A DNA stretch of 16,259 bases from Euperipatoides rowelli (taxonomy: Eukaryota > Onychophora > Udeonychophora > Euonychophora > Peripatopsidae): NCBI GenBank assembly GCA_003024985.2, contig PXIH01S0013533.1; one strand, 5' to 3'. Positions within the stretch are counted from its first letter, which is position 1. Each line of letters opens with the position of its first letter. The notes under the pieces are model-generated. The model saw nothing but the letters and a program-made list of their open reading frames with translations. It did not search any database and was not told where the DNA came from. Made by a program: the position numbers and the translations under genes. Below, one piece after another: positions 1 to 7,085 of the stretch.

Positions 1-740
1 CCGTTAAACTGAAAATCTTCCCGAGCTGCTAGAAGATTCTTCCAAAGTACCGAGAGTGTCAGAATTCTCTCTTTTTTTTTAAACATTAATAAAGGAAAAA
101 TAATTTAGGTAATTAGTAAATTATATTAAGTTAAGAAATTATAGTTAATATATGTCTACCTATTCAAATAATGCTTATGTTTGATCAAGTAGTCAATATT
201 TTTTTAATCAATTTCTTCCCGAAGGCAAAATTCTTCCTGAGCTGTTCGCTCACTCTTTGGTAACTATACACCTTAAATTTCAAAAATTTTAAAATTATTG
301 TTTAGTGATGACATTACTTGGAATAAAATATTTCTGTCTTAACATAATAATTAAATTTATATAGCTTAATTAAATAGGCTAAAACACACTTTTTTTTAAT
401 AACAGCAATCAATAATTGTGCTAGTCAACAATAATAATATATCCAAAGCTTACAATATAAAAAATAAATAAAACAATACAAGTATTAAAAATTTTGATTT
501 TTAATTTCATTGGATTACAAGTTACAACAGCCTAAACATTTAACTACTAATTACACTTTATTAAAAAATTTCAAATTATTTGATTTTAACCTTGTATTAT
601 TTTACTTATTTTTTAATAAATTATGGTTGTTGGATGAAAAGCTCTTAAAAAAAAAAATCAGAATCTTTTAATATAATCGAGAAGACCTTGTTAAACTGCA
701 ATAAATTATACAGTATGGTTTTTTTTTAGGAGTAGTGTAA
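1..740. other. AT-rich stretch without a gene
   Basis: No ORF of note and no RNA gene is visible. The sequence is rich in A and T runs. A weak direct repeat is present: the segment near 12-30 (aaaatcttcccgagctgct) resembles the segment near 227-247 (aaaattcttcctgagctgt). It may be a remnant of an unidentified repeat. Nothing else can be supported. Confidence 0.6.
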
Positions 741-817
741 ATTGATGGGTTCTAAAACACTTCCGGTTCTGGTTTAGCTAACTTCCTGGTAAAAGGTCAC
801 TTCCTGTTTTAGAAAAA

Positions 818-1228
818 ATCCAAGATGGCTGACTTCCGGTTGCTTTTTCTTAAAGGTATAAAGGCTTTTTACCACTGGAAGTGATGAAATCCAAGATGGC
901 CAACTTCCTGTTTATTGTCTGAGGTGCTAAAACACCTCCCATGATGCATTGCAAAATCTAAGATGGCCAACTTCCTGTTTATTGTCTAGGTTCTAAAACC
1001 TGCCCATAATGCAGTGCAAAATCCAAGATGGCCAACTTCCTGTTCCTGTTTATTGTCTAGGTTCTAGAACACCTCCCATGATGCATTAAAAATCCAAGAG
1101 GGCTGACTCCCTGTTTATTGTCTAGGTTCTAAAACACCTACCCATAATGCATTGTAAAATCCAAGATGGTGGCTATTTGAGTTTCTAGAATACCTACCCA
1201 TAATGCACCACAAAAATCCAAGATGTCT
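818..1228 (+). repeat. ~66-bp degenerate tandem repeat, about 6-7 units
   Basis: The core CCAAGATGGC or a close variant begins at 820, 891, 958, 1023, 1094, 1161 and 1218, giving steps of 71, 67, 65, 71, 67 and 57 bp. A complete unit reads, in order: the CCAAGATGGC core, AACTTCCTG or GACTTCCGG, TTTATTGTCTAGG, TTCTAAAACACCT, then CCCATAATGCATTG or CCCATGATGCATTGC. The last block occurs at 938, 1003, 1075, 1141 and 1197. The unit at 1023 carries a small internal duplication (ttcctgttcctg). The last units are more diverged. Copies are imperfect, so the array is not recent. No coding function is visible. Confidence 0.85.
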
Positions 1229-1243
1229 TACCAGAAGTGATAT

Positions 1244-1507
1244 CATATCATCTTTTCTCTGGAAAACTAACGAAACTGCAAATTGTTACTTTTTTTCAGG
1301 AGAGCTAAAACTAATTTTGACTCCTCGTGTGAAATCCATTTTTATACTTTTATGGTTGCTTTTATCTTTTAAAGTATTCATTAATCAAAAACCAACCATA
1401 AAAGAATAAAAATGGATTTTCCACTAGGAGTCAAAATTTGTTAAAGCTCTCCTGAAAAAAANGAACAATTTGCACTTTTGTTAGTTTGCCAGAGGAAGGA
1501 TGATATG
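1244..1507. repeat. Central inverted repeat (115-bp arms, 34-bp spacer)
   Basis: The left arm 1244-1358 and the right arm 1393-1507 are reverse complements without any gap. I count about 14 differences including one N, so identity is near 88%. Similarity weakly continues into the spacer. Matching landmarks are catatcatc/gatgatatg at the outer ends, ttcaggagagct/agctctcctgaa in the middle and atggttg/caaccat at the inner ends. A transcript would form a long near-perfect hairpin. A short ORF across the left arm (1203-1409) has no recognisable protein and is explained by the repeat. Confidence 0.9.
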
Positions 1508-1960
1508 ATGTGCAGAACTGTGCGCAAGTGAATAACTTAGAAAATATTTTTGAAAATTTTAAAGTTTTTAATTATTCAAAAATCGCAAAATGATGGCCAT
1601 CTTGGATGCACAGAACGATGCGTGAAAAACTGGGAAAATAATTTTTGAAAAAAAAAAAATATTATTCAAAATGGTGGCCATCTTGGATGCACAGAACAAT
1701 GCGCAAAAAACTTGGAGCATGGTTTTTTTTTTTTTTTAAATTATAATTCAAAATAGTGGATCAGAAGTTGCCCATCTTGGATGCACAGAACAATGCATGA
1801 AAAACTTAAAAATATTTAAAATCTTTTTCTTTAATTTATTCAAAATGCGGATCGGAAGTTGGCCTCTTGGATGCACAGAACTGGATTTGTAAAAAACTTT
1901 AAAAATATATTTTTAATTTTTTTTTAATTATTCAAAATGGTGGACAAGATGGTGGCCAGC
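1508..1960 (-). repeat. Right-hand array, inverted relative to the left array
   Basis: The block GCCATCTTGGATGCACAGAA recurs with TTGG at 1602, 1683, 1777 and 1867 (steps of 81, 94 and 90 bp). Each copy is followed by CGATGCG, CAATGCG or CAATGCATG plus an AAAAACTT stretch, and then an A/T-rich stretch ending in ATTCAAAATGG. A shorter version starts at about 1508. The core is the reverse complement of the left-array core. The units at about 1759 and 1849 also carry AGAAGTTG or CGGAAGTTGG just before it, matching the reverse complement of the left ACTTCC block. The spacer sequences differ from the left array, so the two sides have diverged or expanded separately. Confidence 0.75.
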
Positions 1961-2001
1961 TAGTCACATAACCTCACTAAAAAGATGGGGTTTGAAGTCC
2001 T

Positions 2002-2026
2002 ATATAATTTGCATAACAAATTATAT
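2002..2026. repeat. Perfect 10-bp-stem hairpin
   Basis: The sequence atataatttg (2002-2011) and its reverse complement caaattatat (2017-2026) flank a 5-base loop. It lies just right of the fold-back arrays and is flanked by two copies of a GAAGTC-type motif (about 1994 and 2053). It has no T-run typical of a terminator. Function unknown. Confidence 0.6.
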
Positions 2027-2083
2027 CTAGGAAAGTTGAAAGGTGGGAAGTTGAAGTCTCTAAAACTGGAGGGAAAGCCACTC

Positions 2084-2178
2084 ATTGGCTTAAAAGCTGA
2101 GCATTTTATTGGTTAATACCTAAAGTATGTATGATTTATTTCCATGCATTTCAATCCGACCATAGCATATAAAAGGGG
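2084..2178 (+). promoter_or_regulatory. Promoter-like cluster: two inverted CCAAT boxes and a TATA box
   Basis: ATTGG (inverted CCAAT) occurs at 2084-2088 and 2108-2112, followed by TATAAAAGGGG at 2168-2178. The spacing of 56-90 bp between CCAAT and TATA elements resembles that of RNA polymerase II core promoters. Transcription would run rightward, antisense to the adjacent minus-strand Gypsy fragment. No gene follows. The cluster may be part of a degraded transposon or LTR promoter, or may be chance in AT-rich DNA. Confidence 0.3.
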
Positions 2179-2206
2179 TAGGGAATAATGATAAAACACT
2201 ACCTTC

Positions 2207-3054
2207 TCAAAAGCCATTGAGTAAGAACCCAAGCGTTAATATACAGCAATGTAATTTCAACCAGAGACATGGAGCCGTGTTGTTTATGACTTGCATTAAA
2301 TATGGGAGCATTATGTCCCAGTCGATGAAGTTTTTGTTGCTGTAATGCGATATTAGGTTTAGTATTTTGCTGTTTATCCTTTCACTTATGCGATTGGAGT
2401 GTGGCCAATATGTATTTGTGTTTATTTGCTGTATTCCAAGCTTTGCATATAGTGTTTTCATGATGTGTCCTACTAGTTGTGGTCCCCTGTCTGATAGTAT
2501 GTATTTTGAACCGCCATAGCACGTGTATATTGTCTCCATGTACTCTTTGGCAATTATGTGTGCTTCTTGACTTGGGAGTGAGCTGGCAAATGCCATGTGT
2601 ATGTTATTATATATTTATTACGTCTTTGTGTGGTTGAGAAGGGGCCAAGAATATCAATACTGACCTTTGACATGCAAGTAGGAGGTGGTTCGATGACCTG
2701 TGTTGGTGCTTTAATCCTATTTCTATTTCTCCTTTGACATCTTTCGCAACTATTTATGTATGTTTTTATGTCTGCAAATATATTTTCCCAAGTAAAGTTT
2801 CTTTTTATTTTGTAAAAAGTTTTTTCTAGTGAGAAATGTCCCCCGCTTAAGCTATCGTGATAGCAATACATAACATCCGGTATGAGGGATGCTGGGACAA
2901 AAGTTCGATATGCTGAAAATGCTGTCCTTCCTAACTGTACCTTTTTGGATAAAATATTATTTTCATCTAGTATGAAATTCTCATTATTTAGCTTCTTTTC
3001 TTTTATTTTTTTAATTATTTCTGAGCAAAAGGTATATTTTTTGTTGTTCCTCAA
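2207..3054 (-). pseudogene. Integrase remnant of Gypsy fragment A
   Basis: Two overlapping reading frames (2554-3054, then 2207-2596) carry one integrase. The first has the zinc-binding HHCC domain, with H66, H73, C103 and C106 of that frame (CERC), then the first catalytic Asp in VSIDILGPF (D134). A frameshift near 2600 moves the rest to the second frame, which has ILSDRG with the second Asp (D36) and the catalytic Glu (E72) in SNRISER. The spacing between them is exactly 35 residues, the D,D35E signature of retroviral and Gypsy integrases. The usual NG before the Glu helix is NR here. A further shift near 2260 disrupts the stretch after the core, and the reading frame ends at 2207. No chromodomain is visible. 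The catalytic residues survive, but the protein cannot be made in one piece. Confidence 0.88.
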
Positions 3055-3473
3055 TCATTAACTCTATCGTTACTGGTCTTTTTGTAGTTTGCAGTGCGCA
3101 TGTGGTGATCATGTCTTCCGCATGATTACGTGAAAGCATGTCTGCGAGACTGTTTAGCCTATCTGGTATATGTTCGAAATGGATGTCGTTTTGTTGAATA
3201 TTGATCATTCATCTCGCTACTCTNGANTTTGTGTCTTTTAGTTCTATTAAGTATGTGAGTGGTTTGTGGTCGGTTAGAAGGTTAATTTTATTTCTGTTAG
3301 TCATGTGTTTGAATTGGTCTAGTGCAAAGACAATGCGAGTGCCTCTCGTTCTATGACAGCGCGTAGTTACGTTCGGCTTTATTTAGCATACGACTCGCGT
3401 ATGCGATCAGCTGGAAGTCCCCTTTTTCGTTTTCTTATTCTAGCACTGCGCCCAGTGATGTAAGTGCAGCATC
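3011..3473 (-). pseudogene. RNase H remnant of Gypsy fragment A
   Basis: The minus strand encodes the RNase H pattern. The first acidic residue lies at 3471-3473, in a DAALTSLGAVLE-like stretch. A YASRMLNKAERNYALS-like stretch follows, then the LLTDHKPL block with an acidic residue at 3257-3274, and finally HIPDRLNSLADMLSR near 3170. Lesions are clear. A premature TAA at 3435-3437 stands where Gln is usual. The frame is lost around 3330-3370. A TGA at 3209-3211 stands where Trp is usual before the final helix. A frameshift in an A-run near 3474-3479 separates this domain from the RT thumb. Two N bases lie inside the domain (3224, 3227). Its role in the intact element is removal of RNA from RNA-DNA hybrids during reverse transcription. 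Confidence 0.82.
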
Positions 3474-3930
3474 TTTTTATTATGAAGGGTTTGTCGTATC
3501 TAGGGAATGCTAGTAATGGTGCTGTAGTTAGTCTTTGTTTTAGTGTTTGGAATGCTATTTCAGCGTCATTATTCCAAGTAATTTTTGTGTTTCTTTTTTT
3601 GAGTAAGTCGTAAAGCGGTACTGCTATTTCAGCAAAGTTGTCTATGAATTTATGGTAGAAATTTAGGCTATCTAGGAAGCTCCTCACTCCTTTTACTGTT
3701 TGTGGTCTCGTTAATTTTTGAATTGCTGATACACTATTTTCAACGGGCCTGCATTCATTTTTGTCTACCTTGTGTCCTAAGTATTTGATAGATTCCCTAA
3801 ACAGTTAGCATTTTGAGGGGTTGACTGCTAGGTTTACTTTTTCTAGTGCTGCAAGGATTCGTCTAGTGTTTTTAAGTGTTCTTCTATGTTTGGTGAGTGT
3901 ATTATGTCGTCAAGAAATTAGAATTGGAGT
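3379..3930 (-). pseudogene. Reverse transcriptase C-terminal remnant of Gypsy fragment A
   Basis: The minus-strand catalytic box FLDDII lies at 3906-3917, in place of the more usual YLDD or FVDD. It is followed by a helix resembling HLKTL, a frameshift near 3850 and a stop near 3807, where Cys-stop interrupts the expected SKC..F block. The conserved YLGH-type block and RPQTVKGVRSFLDSLNFYHKF follow. The thumb continues to LAFPRYDKPFII near 3485, just before the frameshift into RNase H. Fingers and most of the palm are missing, so only the last third of RT remains. Confidence 0.85.
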
Positions 3931-3942
3931 AACCTAAAAAAA

Positions 3943-3961
3943 GGGGGGGGGGGGGAGGGGG
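3943..3961 (+). repeat. Poly-G tract at the truncated end of Gypsy fragment A
   Basis: Seven A are followed by 13 G (3943-3955), one A and five more G (3957-3961), then GTGTGT. The tract lies directly at the point where RT homology ends. Such runs can form G-quadruplexes and are prone to breakage and length change. Confidence 0.85.
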
Positions 3962-4790
3962 TGTGTATTCAATTCATTCTGGATTGCTAAGAACAATACA
4001 AATTATTGTGCATAGTATCAACACAGTGACAAGTTTAAGCAAAAAATGATTTGATATATCTTTCTACTAAAGATTGTCATTGGTAGAAATATAAATATGT
4101 ACATGGTAAGAAGGAAAAAAATTACTGGAGGATCACCTAACTTTAATATCGATCACTGCTATGCTAAATCTAACAGTGTAAAATCATTGTTAATAAGTAT
4201 AAAAATGATGGAATTTTCTAAAATGAATTTTCCACTGGCTCTCTGAACCAAATTATCAATGATTAAGAGACAACTTTGTTTCAATGAAAACAAGAAGTAA
4301 TTATTGGTGCATAAAGATGTAACTCTGAAGACGAATTAGCCAAATATTCATAATGATTTTATTAATCAACTTCTAAATTTTAATTTAATTGCTTTCGTGT
4401 CATGTTAGTTTCTTTTTCCTTTTTTAGGTAATTTGATGGGCTATTTCTGTGTGTGTTTTGGCAAACCCATTTGTTTATTTCTTGCTCTAAATGTCTTTTC
4501 AATATATATGTAATATGTTTTAAAATATAAATACTGTAGTCAGTTGTCTAATCTTACTTTCATAATCAAGACTAGATGGTATAAATATTTCATATAAGGC
4601 TTTAAAAGTATGTCTTTAATGCAATTCCTATTAATTTAAATCTGTAATTTTTTCTATGGTGACTTAAGCAAATCTTTTTCCATATGTAATGGGCCGCTAC
4701 ATTGTTTTAAAAAAAAATTCCTTTTGTTTNCCTATGTTCTTAAATAACTTATAAATAAATAAATGATTGTACCCTACTACATACAAGTCA
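3962..4790. other. AT-rich spacer between the two Gypsy elements, no gene
   Basis: I see no coding similarity in any frame, no LTR start or end, and no RNA gene. The sequence is AT-rich with short A and T runs and one N (4730). It separates two retrotransposon fragments whose 5' sides face each other. Confidence 0.6.
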
Positions 4791-4814
4791 ACAAATTTAA
4801 TGCATTAAATTTGT
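4791..4814. repeat. 24-bp perfect palindrome at the 5' edge of Gypsy element B
   Basis: The half-site acaaatttaatg (4791-4802) is followed immediately by its exact reverse complement (4803-4814), with no spacer. It sits where recognisable gag similarity of the plus-strand element begins. It could be a breakpoint mark or chance in AT-rich DNA. Confidence 0.8.
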
Positions 4815-5170
4815 CTAGAATCGAGAGATTCAAGCTTCGAGAGAGATTGCAACACCAGATGGAGATTTACAGCGGAATATGCCGCCCAGTTAAGGAAAAT
4901 TGCGGTAAACTGCGATTTGGGAGAACATCTAAACTTCGCTCTTTCCGCTCAGTTCATTTACGATCTTAAAGACTTTCACATAAAAAAAACAGCTGATCAT
5001 GAAAAAGACCAATATTGACTTTTCAGAATTAATTAAACTAGCCTCTGCAGCAGAGATCTTCTCTGCAGATCTAATTAAATTAGAGCATAGAGTGGCAGAC
5101 AAGTTCAGTGCCTTCACGATTAAAGAAAACACCTTTAGAACTCCTAAAACACAGCACTCTAGCTCTAAGT
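4815..5170 (+). pseudogene. Gag remnant of Gypsy element B
   Basis: Three frames together carry a Gypsy-type capsid pattern: ERFKLRERLQ (near 4820-4850), then EYAAQLRKIAVNCDLGEHL (near 4875-4931), then a LIKLASAAEI helix (near 5030-5060) and a Ser-rich end at about 5165. The family pattern is an RF/RYKF block, a LRKLA..C.FG block and an A...A.AAE helix before the zinc knuckle. Shifts near 4870 and 4980 break it. The N-terminal half of gag is missing. A C8 tract (5175-5182) lies between it and the zinc knuckle. The intact protein would form the virus-like particle in the cytoplasm. Confidence 0.75.
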
Positions 5171-5221
5171 AAAGCCCCCCCCTCCCTGCAAACATAGTGG
5201 CACACTTCATTATCAAGATTC

Positions 5222-5710
5222 GTGCAAGTAAATAAAAATGCAATTTGTAATCATTATAAGAAGCTGGGCCATGTCAAGCCTATCTGCCGCCAAGCAGCCA
5301 CCAAGTTGTCAAAGTATAAATCTAAACCTAACGTTCACATTGCTGAAGACCAACATATTGAATCATTAATGATTATAAACAGTTATCAAGCTGTCAATCA
5401 GGTTAACAGCACTCAACCTATTATAGTGAAACCTTTAGTTGATGACAAACTTTGTGACTTTGAGCTAGATACCAGCGCTTCCGTCAGCACTTGTGTCATG
5501 CTTAGGGCTTTCGATCATATAATAGAATCCTTAGGAATTTGCAAAGTGTTAGCAAAATACAATAAGTTTTGCGCAAGTGATTTGGAGCTGTTCGTAACTA
5601 AGGGAGATTCCACTTCACTTTTGGGACGCCCCTGGTTACACAGCCTCAGTCTCATGTCACAACTTTTCAAAGACATTCATTTAATAGATACGCCACAATC
5701 CAAATTAAAG
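5222..5710 (+). pseudogene. Zinc knuckle and aspartic protease of Gypsy element B, both with altered key residues
   Basis: One open frame carries ICNHYKKLGHVKPIC (C at 5246, H at 5270, C at 5285). The CCHC consensus CX2CX4HX4C needs Cys where this copy has Tyr (TAT, 5255-5257). Further on is the protease, with FELDTSAS at 5462-5482. The catalytic triplet is Asp-Thr-Ser where the aspartic protease family has Asp-Thr/Ser-Gly (AGC at 5474-5476 where GGC is likely). The second protease landmark, LLGRPWL, lies at 5618-5638. The intact protease would cut Gag-Pol. With Ser in place of the active-site Gly and a damaged knuckle, both parts are probably inactive. The frame opens with GTG at 5222, which is not a real start because this region is internal to the polyprotein. 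Confidence 0.88.
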
Positions 5711-6560
5711 GAAATTCTAAAACANTTTAATAGTTTATTCGATAAGGATCTTGGCTGCATTAAAAACTTTGAAGCTAAATTATATCTAAAAAAAGATTGT
5801 ATGCCAAAATTTTGCAAGCATTGAAATGTACCTTTTGTTCTTTTACCCGTTGTGGAAGAGGAACTTTCAAAACTAGTAAAACAAAATATAATCATGCCTA
5901 TAAAATACTCCAGGTGGGCTGCACCAATCGTGCCTATTTTAAAAAAGAATGGTTCACTCAGGATACATGCTGATTGTAAGATGATATGCTCACCATACTG
6001 TCAAATAGGAAAGTATTTTCTAAATTGGCTATGGCTCAAGCATATCAGCAGGTGACTGGATAAAAATTTAGCTGAGTTATTAACAATTAACACTCACCTA
6101 GGCCTGTATGCCATCAGCCTCCTACCTTTTGGCATCTCCCTCGCCCCTGCCATTTTTTGAAGGTCTTTTGGACAACCTACTTAAGAGCCAGAAAAATGTA
6201 TGTTACCTGGATGACATCCTGATAACCAGCCCTGACATGATGTCACATTTCAATGACTTGAACAATTTATTTAAAATTCTTCTAGAAAACGGCATTTGTT
6301 TGAACCTTGAGATAGCAAATTTATGAAAACTCAAATCGACTATTTATGTCATGTTATCAATGGATCAGGAGTCAAATCCAACCCTGCCAAGCTGGAGGCA
6401 CTAATGGCTGCTCCCGCCCCTGCTAACGTCGACCAACTTCGATCATTTCTTGGTCTCCTAGGTTACTACAGGAAATTTATACCTGACCTAGCTACTAGAA
6501 TTACTCACCTGTATAGTCTGCTAAGCGATAAAATCACATGGAATTGGAACAAAAAGTGTC
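5711..6560 (+). pseudogene. Reverse transcriptase of Gypsy element B, broken
   Basis: The linker and RT start at about 5711. A TGA at 5822-5824 interrupts the block after PKFCK. The EEELSKLVKQNII and SRWAAPIVPI blocks of the fingers follow (5855-5945). Around 5985-6010 some 20-25 residues of the usual palm are missing. Then SKLAMAQAYQQV continues in a shifted frame, with stops near 6058. The PFGISLAPAIF-like block appears in another frame near 6127-6160. The catalytic YLDD is intact at 6204-6215 (VCYLDDILIT). A frameshift near 6320 leads into YLCHVINGSG, and LRSFLGLLGYYRKFIPDLA of the thumb ends the domain. At least four frame breaks mean no working enzyme, although the central motif survives. 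Confidence 0.9.
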
Positions 6561-6599
6561 AATGTGAGTTTGATTTGATTAAAAAATCTCTGACCTCAG

Positions 6600-7010
6600 A
6601 TAAAGTCCTACCTCAATACGACCCCTCCAAACCATTAATCCTCGCAGCTGACGCCTCACCTTATGGAATCGGGGTGGTTCTTTCTCATCGTTTCTTCGAC
6701 AATACTGAAAAACCTATAAAGTTCGCTTCCAGATTGCTGTCAACTATTCTCAATTAGACAGAGAAGCGCTTAGTATTATTATCGCGATTAAAAAAATTTC
6801 ACAAATATATTTTTGGGTGAAATTTTATGCTTTTTACAGATCATAAGCCACTTAACAGGTTCTTCAACACTGATAAAGAGGTCCCATCATTAGCAGCTTC
6901 CCGTCTCCAATGTTTGGCTCTAATCTTAGCCAGTTATTCTTTCAAATTAAATATAAACTGTATAAGGAGCACTCCAATGTGGATGCGCTTTCACTACTCC
7001 CCATCAAAGC
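6600..7010 (+). pseudogene. RNase H of Gypsy element B, broken
   Basis: The domain starts with LILAADASPYGIGVVLSH (about 6636-6690), which contains the first acidic catalytic residue, and continues with PIKFASRLL. A one-base shift near 6738 moves the chain to the frame holding QLDREALSIIIAIKK, with the catalytic Glu. A second shift in the A-run near 6790 and a TGA near 6820 come before LFTDHKPLNRFF (about 6829-6860), which carries the third acidic residue. The typical SRLQ..AL.L..Y block follows to about 6945, after which the frame is lost again. All visible catalytic residues are present, but the chain is split into at least three parts. Confidence 0.88.
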
Positions 7011-7085
7011 TGAAGCTAGTGTGGAAGAAAACTTTGAAAATGTTTTTAACTTCCAACATAATGATCATTTTCCTTAGTCAAAACT

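Larger units (their letters stand above)
740..1960. mobile_element. Large fold-back element (probable non-autonomous DNA transposon or MITE-like structure)
   Basis: The region is organised around a symmetric centre near 1375. A gapless inverted repeat of 115 bp (1244-1358 against 1393-1507) forms the core. To the left lies a tandem array containing CCAAGATGGC-type cores. To the right lies an array with the complementary GCCATCTTGG core. One right-hand unit (about 1853-1872) is nearly the exact reverse complement of the left unit core, so the two sides are related by inversion. It contains no believable protein-coding gene. Fold-back and MITE-type elements are known to have long inverted arms with internal tandem repeats. 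Outer ends and a target site duplication could not be fixed, so the limits are approximate. A local inverted duplication of a satellite-like array is the main alternative. Confidence 0.55.
2200..3935 (-). mobile_element. Ty3/Gypsy retrotransposon fragment A (end of RT, RNase H, integrase), degenerate
   Basis: Read on the minus strand, the fragment contains in order the RT catalytic FLDD motif, the RT thumb, RNase H, the HHCC zinc finger of integrase and the integrase core with a D-D35-E triad. This RT-RNase H-integrase order defines Ty3/Gypsy. The 5' side is lost just before FLDD, next to a poly-G tract. The 3' side is lost soon after the integrase catalytic core, and no LTR, gag or protease is seen. 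It is broken by several frameshifts and stop codons. It differs clearly from the plus-strand Gypsy copy downstream, so the two are separate families. Confidence 0.9.

Noticed and set aside
818-1228. CRISPR-like array
   Set aside because: The conserved part spans nearly the whole unit, copies are degenerate, spacers are not unique, and the context is eukaryotic transposon DNA.
1203-1409. 68-codon plus-strand ORF
   Set aside because: It lies across the left arm of the central inverted repeat, has no recognisable domain and is explained by the repeat.
3962-4790. Hidden LTR or 5' UTR of either Gypsy element
   Set aside because: No TG...CA boundary, primer-binding site or similarity to the 8345 LTR start is visible.
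4929-5243. 104-codon minus-strand ORF
   Set aside because: It is the antisense shadow of the gag remnant of Gypsy element B.
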